Source of the DNA: Bradyrhizobium sp. 195
Lineage (GTDB): Bacteria > Pseudomonadota > Alphaproteobacteria > Rhizobiales > Xanthobacteraceae
Reading direction: 5' to 3'
DNA length: 64,000 bases
Assembly (NCBI RefSeq): GCF_023101665.1
Contig: NZ_CP082161.1
Span: 5,828,001 to 5,892,000, forward strand
Positions 8,553 through 16,202 of this stretch are shown here, one piece after another. Numbering within the stretch: position 1 is the stretch's first letter; every line of letters starts with the position of its first letter. The notes under the pieces were generated by a model that was given only the letters and a program-made list of their open reading frames with translations, was not told the DNA's origin and ran no database searches. Position numbers and translations under genes: made by a program.

Positions 8553-9718
8553 GCCTTGAGCCGTTGCCGCGCCGACCAGATCAGAAGCGCGCCGCCAGCG
8601 GCCATCGCCGCCATGACGTAGTACAGGCCGTCGCCGATGCGGGCGTAGATCGCGCCCGACGCGATCGAGGTCGTGGCGCCCAAGAAGCCGCTGCAGGCGG
8701 CATAATAGCCCTGCCCGCGCGCGATCTGATGCGAGGGCACGCGCTGCACCAGCAGATTCATGGTGCCGACAACGGTCATGCCGAAGGTGAGGCCGTGGCC
8801 GAGCTGGACGATCGCAAGCAGCGCCAGCGGCGGCTCGTTGGCGGTGACGATCCAGCGCACCACGGCGCTTACGCCTCCGATCGCAATCATCGTGGATGGA
8901 TGCAGCGAGAAGCGCGGCGACAGCGCGAACACGACAATCTCGGCGATCACGCCCAGCGTCCACAGCCCCGCGATCGTCAGCCCGCTGATCCCATGGAGCT
9001 GCCAGTCGATTGCCGAGAAGGTGTAGTAGGCGACGTGGCTGCCGTGGATCAGCGCGGCCGAGGCGATGATCGCCCAGAAGCCGGCATCGCGCAGCAGCGC
9101 CTTGCCGGCATGCCTCTCCGTCGTCCTGCGCCTGACATCGTCGAGCGGCTGAAGCAACAGGCTGGCTCCGACCGCAACGACCGCCCATGCAACGATGATC
9201 CAGATCAGGTCGCGCGCGGCGATGCTGTCGATGAGATAGCCGCAGGCGAGCGAGCCGGCGGCGAAGGCCGCCGAGCCCCACAGCCGCAAGGGCCCGTAGT
9301 CGAGCCCGAAACGGGCGACACCGCGCAGCGCATAGGCATCGGTCAGCGGCATCGTCGGCGTCCACATCATGCAGGTCAGCGCGTAGATCAGGAACAGCGC
9401 CAGCGGCTGCTGCTGCAGGCCGACCGCCGTAAATCCGATCGCCGTCGCCAGCACCGACACCATCATCGCGGCGCGGATGGCATGTCGCCTTTCGGCGAAG
9501 GCGGTCACTTGCGGCAGCGTGGTGAAGCGCGTGATCGCCGGCAGCGCGTTGATGAGCCCGATCCAGGTCGCATCGATGCCGATCGCCTTCAGCCACACCG
9601 GGAAGAACGGCAGATGCGTGCCCGAAACCGCGAAGATGGCCGAATAGAACAGGGCGAGGCTGACGGCGAATCGCCGCTTCCTGGATGCCGCGATGGGGAT
9701 TTGTGATTCGGACTGCAT
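8522..9718 (-). CDS. MFS transporter (3-phenylpropionate permease-like)
   Basis: A 398-residue protein with about 12 membrane helices in two halves. It resembles the MFS_1-like/HcaT group, with a NALPAITRF loop after helix 2. The reading frame is open back to 10006, but that part overlaps the divergent gene, so the start is placed at the ATG at 9718. It converges on and overlaps the dgcA-like gene by 31 nt. The substrate cannot be inferred; a link with the racemase is possible only by proximity. Confidence 0.82.
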   Translation of the reverse strand: MQSESQIPIAASRKRRFAVSLALFYSAIFAVSGTHLPFFPVWLKAIGIDATWIGLINALPAITRFTTLPQVTAFAERRHAIRAAMMVSVLATAIGFTAVGLQQQPLALFLIYALTCMMWTPTMPLTDAYALRGVARFGLDYGPLRLWGSAAFAAGSLACGYLIDSIAARDLIWIIVAWAVVAVGASLLLQPLDDVRRRTTERHAGKALLRDAGFWAIIASAALIHGSHVAYYTFSAIDWQLHGISGLTIAGLWTLGVIAEIVVFALSPRFSLHPSTMIAIGGVSAVVRWIVTANEPPLALLAIVQLGHGLTFGMTVVGTMNLLVQRVPSHQIARGQGYYAACSGFLGATTSIASGAIYARIGDGLYYVMAAMAAGGALLIWSARQRLKAQPQSEASGG

Positions 9719-9793
9719 CAAACCAATTGCGATTCGGTCGATATCGTGATGATCGTTACAATACCGCGCAGTGATTTGCGCGACGAGATTGCC

Positions 9794-11257
9794 ATGGCCA
9801 ACGAAGCATTCGCCCTCTCGCCTATGTCTGCCCGCGCGGCCGAGCCGAACGAGCAGGATTACGACGCGATCCGCGAAGCCTTCATGGAGACCGCGCGCGG
9901 CCGCTGGTTCCTCGGCGAATACGCCAAGCGCAACCGCAATGCCGACACCCGCATGGTGCTCGATGCGGTCGCGAAGATCGAAGAAACCCTTGCGGCGCAG
10001 CGACAACCCGTCGTCGAAGACCGCCTGCCCGAAGCATTGGTCGAGATCCGCCGTGCCATCCGCGAAGCCGAGACGATCGCGATCGCCGCGTTCGACCCCG
10101 CGGTGATCGAGGCGAGCCTCGCGGCGATCCCGCGTGGGGTGCGCATCATCAAGGAGATCTCATGGCGCTGGCGCGAGATCGGCGCCGACGGGCGAATATG
10201 CGACCTCATTGATTCGCAGCTCGCCTCGATCGAGGCCGCCTGCGGACAGGTTTCGACCATCGACCCCCGCGTCGAGCTCAAGATTGCCTTCGATCTGTTG
10301 AGGGATCGGGTCGAGCAGACCGACGGCGGCGCAACGCCGCAGGCGGCGCCCGCGGCTCCGGTGCAGGAGGCGCCCTCATCCGCCGCTGAAGCTCCGCCTG
10401 CCGAGACCGCGCCTGCCCCGACCGCAGCCCCAGCGATGACCAGCGAAGCCCCCGTGGCTTTTACGGAGCCGCCGCAGGATGTCGCGGCAGTTGCCGAGTC
10501 CGAAGCCGCCGTAGACGCGGCCGTCGCCACCGAAGCCGCAATTGCCGAGCAGGCAATGGACGCGGCCGTCGCGCCGGAGATTGCGGCCGAAGGCGAGATC
10601 GCTGTCGAAAACGCCGCGCTCGACCATGTCGCGCCGGAGAGTGTCGCGCCTGGAGAAACCACGCCTGAAGACGTCTCGTTTGAAGAGCCGGTCACGGACA
10701 CCGCCCCTTTCGCGGAAGGCGCTGACGCATTCGCGCTCGACGCTGCCGCGCAAGCCGAGGACGACGCCGTGCTCGAGGCCATCGCGCTGGAGATGGCCGC
10801 GCCCGATCCTGATTTCGACGAGATCATCACGCCGGTCGAGATGGAAACGGCCGCTCCGGAACCGATGCCAGCGGAGACCACAGCGCCCGTTGCCGCCGAG
10901 CTTCCGGAGCCGATCGCACCTCAGCCGGCCGTTGCCCCGGTGATGGAAGAGCACGCCGCGGACGCGCCGATCGCGATGGACTCGCTCGCGCGCCTTACCG
11001 ACGCCATTGCGGAGGCCGCCGCCGAAGTGATGGAGCAGCAGGTCCCGGCCATGGCTGCGACGGCGACATTCGCCGCAGCGCCAGCAGCAACGCTGCCACC
11101 GATGCCCTCACCCTTGTCCGCGTCCTTGCCCGAGCCCTCGCTCGGCGCCACCATCCTCGCCAGCGGCATTCTGCAGAAGCCTCGCGCGCCCGCCAACGAT
11201 CCCCTCGCGCCGATCCGCCGCATGACCCAGGCCGAAAAGATCGCGTTCTTCTCGTAG
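9794..11257 (+). CDS. Ala/Pro/Glu-rich protein with conserved N-terminal helical domain, function unknown
   Basis: About 487 residues from the ATG at 9794 (a GTG at 9746 gives 503). Residues ~15-185 form a charged helical domain opening with a motif of the type YDAIREAFMETARGRWFL, which I recognise as recurring in alphaproteobacterial proteins of unknown role. Residues ~190-470 are a low-complexity tail rich in Ala, Pro and Glu. The C-terminus ends in a short ordered-looking block (DPLAPIRRMTQAEKIAFFS). The tail is probably disordered, so the protein may be a scaffold or chemotaxis/polarity-type factor. That role is a guess. Confidence 0.75.
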   Translation: MANEAFALSPMSARAAEPNEQDYDAIREAFMETARGRWFLGEYAKRNRNADTRMVLDAVAKIEETLAAQRQPVVEDRLPEALVEIRRAIREAETIAIAAFDPAVIEASLAAIPRGVRIIKEISWRWREIGADGRICDLIDSQLASIEAACGQVSTIDPRVELKIAFDLLRDRVEQTDGGATPQAAPAAPVQEAPSSAAEAPPAETAPAPTAAPAMTSEAPVAFTEPPQDVAAVAESEAAVDAAVATEAAIAEQAMDAAVAPEIAAEGEIAVENAALDHVAPESVAPGETTPEDVSFEEPVTDTAPFAEGADAFALDAAAQAEDDAVLEAIALEMAAPDPDFDEIITPVEMETAAPEPMPAETTAPVAAELPEPIAPQPAVAPVMEEHAADAPIAMDSLARLTDAIAEAAAEVMEQQVPAMAATATFAAAPAATLPPMPSPLSASLPEPSLGATILASGILQKPRAPANDPLAPIRRMTQAEKIAFFS

Positions 11258-11275
11258 GACGAGTGCTCTCTCTCG

Positions 11276-11387
11276 TGTCCCGGACAAGCGAAGCGCAGAG
11301 CCGGGGCCCAGGAGCCGCGAGTTCTACCGCAACATGGGCCCCGGCTCAGCAGCGCACCGTCGAAGAGACGCTGCGCTGCGTCCGGGG
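11276..11387. repeat. Intergenic palindrome with GGGGCCCA/TGGGCCCC core
   Basis: Outer arms are CCCGGAC and GTCCGGG; inner arms are GAGCCGGGGCCCA and TGGGCCCCGGCTC. It begins about 20 nt after the stop codon of the Ala/Pro-rich gene and could stabilise or end its mRNA. Confidence 0.7.
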
Positions 11388-11426
11388 CAGCGAGAGCGAG
11401 ATGCCGCGCGCGCAGTCCCGCCACAA

Positions 11427-11512
11427 CGTCATTGCGAGCGCAGCGAAGCAATCCAGAATCTCTCCGCGGAAAGGCTCTGGATTGCTTCGTCGCTTCGCTC
11501 CTCGCAATGACG
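11427..11512. repeat. Intergenic palindrome, CGTCATTGCG family, second copy
   Basis: It opens CGTCATTGCGAGCG and closes with CTCGCAATGACG; inner arms GAAGCAATCCAGA and TCTGGATTGCTTC are nearly perfect. It shares these sequences with the copy at 4491-4578. Confidence 0.82.
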
Positions 11513-11537
11513 GACTAACTACCGTTCGCGAACTTGG

Positions 11538-11894
11538 TCACCCGCAATTCCACACCGCCCCGATCGGCGTGCGCGTCCAGCACGGACCAAAGCTGCCGCC
11601 ATTGTAGCGGCCGCCGTTGAAGCCGGGGCGGCCGAAATAGTGCCACTCGCCGTCCCAACGGTAATATTGCGGAACCGGGTCGATATACCAATGACGTCGG
11701 TCGGCGCGCGACATTCGGCGCATCGCGTCTTTCTGCTTGTAGAGCGGAATGCTGTTGCTCAGCGGCTGCCGATAGCCCGGCAGGAAGCCGTAGCCTTTCC
11801 AGACCGGCTTAGCAGGCTTGTTTGACGCGGCGGGCGCTGTGGCGGGTAGCAGCGACAGGACGATGGCAACAGATAGGCACACAAGGCGAGACAT
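11538..11894 (-). CDS. Small secreted protein of unknown function
   Basis: A 118-residue protein with an N-terminal signal peptide (hydrophobic LVCLSVAIVLSLL, cleavage probable after APAAS). The mature part is rich in Tyr, Trp, Gly and Arg, with two cysteines near the end (PCWTRTP and WNCG) that could form a disulfide in the periplasm. An in-frame GTG at 11930 would add 12 residues before the signal peptide, so I prefer the ATG at 11894. I do not recognise a family. Confidence 0.65.
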   Translation of the reverse strand: MSRLVCLSVAIVLSLLPATAPAASNKPAKPVWKGYGFLPGYRQPLSNSIPLYKQKDAMRRMSRADRRHWYIDPVPQYYRWDGEWHYFGRPGFNGGRYNGGSFGPCWTRTPIGAVWNCG

Positions 11895-12044
11895 GGTTCG
11901 ACAATAAACAGGCGGATGCGAGAAGACCACTCAAATTCGAGTGCGAGGCTTTTCGCCGCTTCTGCTCATCGGCGTCTCTCGATACGCTTGCAAAGTGCAG
12001 CACGAGTGCTGCACGAAACGTCTTGCAAGTTCCGGAGTTGACCC

Positions 12045-12428
12045 ATGTCTCAGCACCCGCGCGTCGGCGCCTTCGCGATCATTCCGAACAATGATCTTCC
12101 CGCCGCTAAACCGTTCTGGGAACGTCTCGGCTTTACGCGCACGGGCGGCGATGATGGCTATGTCATCATGAGCGGTTGGGGCTGCGAGGTCCATCTCACG
12201 CAGGCCGGCGATGGCCCATGGCGTGTGCCGGAGCACAATCCCTTTGGCGTCTTCATCCGCACGCCCGACGTCGAGGCCATTGCCGCGCGCGTGGACGATC
12301 TGATCATCCGCCCCGGCGGCGTGCTGCGTCACCGCGAATGGGGCATGTATGAAGTGGGCATCAACGGGCCTGACGGCCTCCTCGTCCGGATCGGCTGGCC
12401 GTCGGAGCTGATGCGCCAGTCCAGCTAA
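12045..12428 (+). CDS. VOC (glyoxalase/bleomycin-resistance-like) protein
   Basis: A 127-residue protein of the vicinal oxygen chelate fold: one complete beta-alpha-beta-beta-beta pair, with a typical opening (IPNNDLPAAKPFWERLGF) and an ending of the GPDGLLVRIG type. Proteins of this size include bleomycin-binding resistance proteins and small dioxygenase-like enzymes. The function cannot be fixed from sequence. GGAG lies upstream of the ATG. The stop overlaps the convergent mutarotase gene by 4 nt. Confidence 0.78.
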   Translation: MSQHPRVGAFAIIPNNDLPAAKPFWERLGFTRTGGDDGYVIMSGWGCEVHLTQAGDGPWRVPEHNPFGVFIRTPDVEAIAARVDDLIIRPGGVLRHREWGMYEVGINGPDGLLVRIGWPSELMRQSS

Positions 12429-12868
12429 CTGATCACGCCCTTGCGGATCAGGAAGCAGCCGTAGCCCCTGCTGTCGCCGACCTGCACGACGCCGAAACCC
12501 GCCGCTGCCGCACGATAGAAATCCGCCCGAGAGAGCTTGCCGGGAGCAATGGCGCTGCCGCTGGCGCGTTCGATCTCGGCCAGCACCGCGCGCTGCACGT
12601 CGGGCACGCGGTCGGGATCGTCGACCGGCATCATCACCCGCACCGGGTCGGGCTCGAAATCGTCGAGCGGATAGACCGACATGATGGCTCGGACGGCCGA
12701 CTCCATCGTCATGCCCGGCAACTGGATCAGGCGCTGCGACGATGTGCTGCGGGCGATGTGCGTGGCCGGGTGGTTGGCATCGACGACCACGAGGTCGTCG
12801 CCGTGGCCCATGGAGGCGAGCAGCCAAAGCAGGTCGGGCGTCAGGATCGGATCGATCGATTTCAGCAT
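12425..12868 (-). CDS. RbsD/FucU family sugar mutarotase
   Basis: A 147-residue protein with family hallmarks: an N-terminal MLKSIDPILTPDLLWLLASMGHGD segment carrying the conserved catalytic-site histidine, then a VVVDANHPA motif, and a C-terminal KGVI. The family interconverts anomers or ring forms of ribose (RbsD) or fucose (FucU); the length and MGHGD sequence favour the FucU side. The reading frame runs up to 12994, but the start is set at 12868, where homology begins. Two CRP-like palindromes lie 48 and 76 nt upstream, fitting carbon-source control. Confidence 0.85.
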   Translation of the reverse strand: MLKSIDPILTPDLLWLLASMGHGDDLVVVDANHPATHIARSTSSQRLIQLPGMTMESAVRAIMSVYPLDDFEPDPVRVMMPVDDPDRVPDVQRAVLAEIERASGSAIAPGKLSRADFYRAAAAGFGVVQVGDSRGYGCFLIRKGVIS

Positions 12869-12915
12869 GTGACGGCGGTTCCCGTTGTCGATCGCTAACC
12901 ATAGCAGGTTCCAAG

Positions 12916-12957
12916 CGTGATTCAGATCACGTACGCCGCCATGGTGACAGAGATCAC
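12916..12957. promoter_or_regulatory. Two tandem GTGA-N6-TCAC operators (CRP/FNR-like)
   Basis: GTGATTCAGATCAC (12917-12930) and GTGACAGAGATCAC (12944-12957) each match the GTGA-N6-TCAC core recognised by CRP/FNR-family regulators, with centres 27 nt apart. They lie in the divergent region between the mutarotase (start 12868) and the caspase-like gene (start 13033). Both are followed by G after TCAC. Matching two 8-base cores in 42 nt is unlikely by chance; the cognate regulator is unknown. Confidence 0.65.
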
Positions 12958-13032
12958 GGAGCATACGCTCGAACGCGGCCAAGCTACCTCGCAACTAATC
13001 TCGCATCGAGATCAGTGCCAAAGGAGCACGCC

Positions 13033-14826
13033 ATGTTCCGCCTAAAGCCTTTCCTGATGACTGCGGGTCTTCTGGGAAGCCTGTTCGGCTTCGCCTGCGG
13101 GCCCGTTTCCGGGCAGGTCGCCCCGGTCCAGCCCGCCCCCACCGCGCTGCAAGGCCCGGAGCAGCGGGTGGCGCTGGTGATCGGCAATGCGAACTACCAA
13201 AACGCACCGCAGCTTGCGAACCCCGACGACGACGCGCAATCGATGGCGCAGTTCCTGAACTCCGCCGGCTTCGAAGTGGTCTCAGCAACCGATTTGACCC
13301 AGAACGATATGCTCCGCGTCGTCCAGGACTTCTCCGCCAAGGTCGCTTCGCGCGGTCCGAACACAGTGGCAATGGTCTATTATGCCGGCCACGGCGTGCA
13401 GCTCGCCGGCGAGAACTACCTGGTTCCGGTCGATGCCAAGATCTCGAATCCCACCGAGCTCGTCAGCAATTCGGTGCGCCTCGTCGACGTGATGTCGACG
13501 CTGGAGACGATCCCGAGCCGCATGCGCATCGTCATCCTCGATGCCTGCCGCAACAATCCGTTCCCGAGCGTGAACGACGCGGGCCGCGGCCTTGCCATCG
13601 TCGATGCGCCGAACGGCTCGATCGTGGGTTACTCGACCGCGCCGGGCGCCGAAGCGCTCGACGGCACCGGCGGCCACAGCCCGTATACGCGAGCCTTCCT
13701 GAACGTCGCGCGCGAACCCAACGTGCCGATCGAGCAGCTGTTCAAGCGCGTGCGCCTGCAGGTGAACCAGACCACCAGCGGCGCGCAGATTCCGTGGGAG
13801 AGCTCCTCGCTGACATCGGACTTCACCTTCTTCGGCGACACCGCAATTGCCGCCAACCGCGCGCCGGTCAAGACACCGGTCGTGCAGATGGCCCCCAACC
13901 TGCCGAGCCGTTCGACGCGCCAGGCTTATGATTATGTCGTCTCCGAGGGCCGGCCGGAATATTATCAGGAGTTCATCCAGATGTATCCGCACGATCCGCT
14001 GTGCGACCACGTCCGCTGGCTGCTCAATAACATCCTGCTCTCGCAGGCCTGGCACAAGGCGGTGCTCGTGAACTCCCCGCTCGGCTACAAGACCTTCTAT
14101 GACAGCTACGGCAACAGCCCCTATGCGCAAGTCGCGCTGAACCTGCAGGCGCAGCCGAAGCAGATCCCCTTGATGCAGGCGACCAAGTTCCTGGCGCCGC
14201 AGAACATCGCCCCGACCTTCAAGATCGGCAATCTCGGCCAGCCCAAATACATGCCCTTGCAGCAGGGTAATGGTGGGCCGCAGATGGGCGGCAACCTGCC
14301 GGTCGTGCAGAAGCCGGTCGACGGCAATGTCATCGGCAAGCTTGGCAATGGCGGCCAGATCGTCAACCTGCCCTCGGGCAACAACAACCAGCCGGGCCAG
14401 CCGAACGGCACGCCCTCGCAGACCCCGGGCAAGATCGTCACCCTGCCTGCGCCGAACAACACCAATGGCGGCATTGGCAAGATCGTCACTTTGCCAGCGA
14501 CCAACACCCCGAATGGCGGCAACGTCAACGGCAAGCCGGGCAAGATCGTGAGCATGCCCGTGAATGTCGGCAAGGGTGGCTCGAACATCGAGTCGAAGCC
14601 GGTCAACGTTCAGACGCAGAACCGCCCGATCCGCATCAACGATGGCGTGAAGATCACCAACAACCCGGTGAACAAGGTGCAGGTCCAGAACAACCTGCAG
14701 AACAAGCGTCCGCAGGTCAACACAATGCCGACCCGCATGGTCAACAGCGGCAGCAACTTCCGGCAGTCGATGAACCAGGCGCCGAGCATGAGTGGCGGCA
14801 ACAACCATCGCGGTTTCATGCGCTGA
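13033..14826 (+). CDS. Secreted caspase-family (peptidase C14) protein with Asn/Gly/Pro-rich tail
   Basis: A 597-residue protein. The ATG at 13033 has AAGGAG 6 nt upstream; the frame is open from 12742 but without such a site. A signal peptide covers residues 1-28. The caspase domain (about 44-275) keeps the dyad: His120 in YYAGHGVQ and Cys172 in LDACRNNPF. A second conserved helical block follows (about 295-385). The tail (about 400-597) is rich in Asn, Gly, Pro and Lys and repeats a GKIVTLP-type unit several times. Bacterial C14 peptidases are linked to proteolysis, stress and defence. Its target is unknown. A relic of a related gene lies at 60531-60653. Confidence 0.9.
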   Translation: MFRLKPFLMTAGLLGSLFGFACGPVSGQVAPVQPAPTALQGPEQRVALVIGNANYQNAPQLANPDDDAQSMAQFLNSAGFEVVSATDLTQNDMLRVVQDFSAKVASRGPNTVAMVYYAGHGVQLAGENYLVPVDAKISNPTELVSNSVRLVDVMSTLETIPSRMRIVILDACRNNPFPSVNDAGRGLAIVDAPNGSIVGYSTAPGAEALDGTGGHSPYTRAFLNVAREPNVPIEQLFKRVRLQVNQTTSGAQIPWESSSLTSDFTFFGDTAIAANRAPVKTPVVQMAPNLPSRSTRQAYDYVVSEGRPEYYQEFIQMYPHDPLCDHVRWLLNNILLSQAWHKAVLVNSPLGYKTFYDSYGNSPYAQVALNLQAQPKQIPLMQATKFLAPQNIAPTFKIGNLGQPKYMPLQQGNGGPQMGGNLPVVQKPVDGNVIGKLGNGGQIVNLPSGNNNQPGQPNGTPSQTPGKIVTLPAPNNTNGGIGKIVTLPATNTPNGGNVNGKPGKIVSMPVNVGKGGSNIESKPVNVQTQNRPIRINDGVKITNNPVNKVQVQNNLQNKRPQVNTMPTRMVNSGSNFRQSMNQAPSMSGGNNHRGFMR

Positions 14827-14847
14827 TCGAGCGAAGAAGAAGGTGCG

Positions 14848-14966
14848 CTCCCTCCCCCGCTTGCGGGGGAGGGTTGGGGAGAGTGTGCTTCCACAGAGAG
14901 ACCCCCAACGAGGAGAGAGCCCCCACCCGGCGCTTCGCGCCGACCTCGCCCGCAAGCGGGAGAGGT
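14848..14966. repeat. Intergenic palindrome, CCCGCTTGCGGG family
   Basis: Left arm CTCCCCCGCTTGCGGGGGAG is itself a hairpin, and the element ends with CCCGCAAGCGGGAGAGG. The middle (CGCTTCGCG) is also palindromic. The same plan recurs at 18257-18380 and, diverged, at 30874-31021. Confidence 0.8.
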
Positions 14967-15011
14967 TGCACCGAACAAGCCGCGCATTCGAACCTCGAAA
15001 TCGATAAAACA

Positions 15012-15044
15012 AAGGGGCAGAGCGGCGACGCTCTGCCCCTTCTT
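15012..15044. terminator. Bidirectional intrinsic terminator
   Basis: A perfect 13-bp stem (AAGGGGCAGAGCG / CGCTCTGCCCCTT) with a 4-nt loop sits between two convergent genes. T-rich sequence follows on both strands (TCTTC on plus, TTTGTTTT on minus), so it can end both the caspase-like and the threonine dehydratase transcripts. Confidence 0.85.
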
Positions 15045-15063
15045 CATATCAGCCCTTGAGCGT

Positions 15064-15153
15064 TGTCATTCCGGGATGCGCCGAAAGGCGCAGGTCCATA
15101 GCCACGATCGGGAGTATGGGTTTTGGGCTCTCGCTTCGCGTGCTCCGGAATAA
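15064..15153. repeat. Degenerate intergenic palindrome, CATTCCGG family
   Basis: It starts GTCATTCCGGGATGCGCCGA with a short GCGCCGAAAGGCGC hairpin and ends GCTCCGGAATA. The outer arms match only partly. The left end resembles the element at 57612-57701. Confidence 0.5.
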
Positions 15154-15156
15154 AGA

Positions 15157-16140
15157 TCAGGCCACCAGCTCCGCAAACAAATCCGCATCGACATTGCCGC
15201 CGGAGAGCACGATGACGACGTTCTTGCCGGCAACGTCGAGGCGCCCCGCCAGCAGCGCGGCAAGGCCGACTGCACCGCCGGGCTCCACCACGAGCTTCAG
15301 TTCGCGATAGGCGAACGCGACAGCGGCACCGACTTCCTTGTCCGACGCCGTGACGCCGCGCGCGAGCAGCTTGCTGTTGATCGCAAACGTCATCTCGCCG
15401 GGAATCAGGGCCATCAGCGCATCGCAGATGGTGCGGCCGGCGGGCGGATGCGGCTCGCGATGGCCGGCGCTCAGCGAAATGCCGTGATCGTCGAACGCCT
15501 CGGGCTCGGCCACCACGATCTCGGCTAGCGGATAGCGCGCCTTCACCGCCGTCGCGACGCCCGCGATCAGGCCGCCGCCGGAGGCCGGCGCCACCACGAT
15601 GTCGGGGCTGAGGCCGAGCGTTGCCATGTCTTCCGCGATCTCGCGGCCGGCAGTGCCCTGCCCTGCGATCACGAAGGGATCGTCGTAAGGCCGGACCAGC
15701 GTCGCGCCGCGCTTCTCGGCGATGCCGCGCGAGATTGCTTCGCGATCGTCGCGGTCGCGGTCGTACAGCACGACCTCGGCGCCATAGGATTTGGTGCGCT
15801 CACGCTTGGACAGCGGCGCATCCGCAGGCATCACGATGGTCGCCTGCATGTCGAGGATCTTCGCCGCCGCCGCCACGCCCTGGGCATGGTTGCCGGAGGA
15901 GAACGCGACGACGCCGCCGGCGCGCTTGTCCTGCGGGATCGAGAACACCTTGTTGAAGGCGCCGCGGAACTTGAAGGAGCCGGTGCGCTGGAGCATCTCC
16001 GGCTTCAAAAACACCTTCGCACCGACGCGCTCGTTGAGCACGGGGAAGGACAATAGCGGGGTGCGGATGGCGTAGGGCGCGATCACGCGCGCCGCAGCAT
16101 CGATGTCGGCAGGGCCGATCGGGAGGAGCTGTTCGGTCAT
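15157..16140 (-). CDS. PLP-dependent threonine/serine dehydratase
   Basis: A 327-residue fold-type II PLP enzyme. The Schiff-base lysine is Lys57 in GSFKFRGA, the substrate/phosphate features SSGNHAQG and SGGGLIAG are present, and the last domain ends LSGGNVDAD. It lacks the C-terminal ACT regulatory domain of IlvA, so it is of the short catabolic type (threonine ammonia-lyase or serine/threonine dehydratase, possibly also a racemase). It produces 2-oxobutanoate from threonine. It lies 62 nt after the glycosyltransferase gene on the same strand. Confidence 0.9.
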   Translation of the reverse strand: MTEQLLPIGPADIDAAARVIAPYAIRTPLLSFPVLNERVGAKVFLKPEMLQRTGSFKFRGAFNKVFSIPQDKRAGGVVAFSSGNHAQGVAAAAKILDMQATIVMPADAPLSKRERTKSYGAEVVLYDRDRDDREAISRGIAEKRGATLVRPYDDPFVIAGQGTAGREIAEDMATLGLSPDIVVAPASGGGLIAGVATAVKARYPLAEIVVAEPEAFDDHGISLSAGHREPHPPAGRTICDALMALIPGEMTFAINSKLLARGVTASDKEVGAAVAFAYRELKLVVEPGGAVGLAALLAGRLDVAGKNVVIVLSGGNVDADLFAELVA

Positions 16141-16202
16141 GTCCGAGCTTATCGCGGCCGATGAGGCCCGGGCAAGACACCTGCGCGCGAGGAATTACCC
16201 GC

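Larger units (their letters stand above)
14827..15156. other. 330-nt convergent intergenic region
   Basis: It lies between the 3' ends of the caspase-like gene and the threonine dehydratase gene. It holds a long palindromic repeat, a strong terminator hairpin and a weaker repeat, listed separately. No coding sequence is credible. Confidence 0.7.

Noticed and set aside
7703..9706. 667-codon open frame on the plus strand
   Set aside because: It overlaps the racemase in another frame and the MFS gene in antisense; both of those have clear family motifs, this has none.
14400..14620. Tandem-looking DNA in the caspase tail considered as a CRISPR or satellite
   Set aside because: The units are unequal in length and sit inside a continuous reading frame; they reflect a peptide repeat, not an array.
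13282..15012. 576-codon open frame on the minus strand
   Set aside because: It is antisense to the caspase-like gene and runs into a palindromic repeat.
14792..15059. Short plus-strand frames over the repeat after the caspase gene
   Set aside because: They consist of palindromic repeat sequence and lack ribosome sites.
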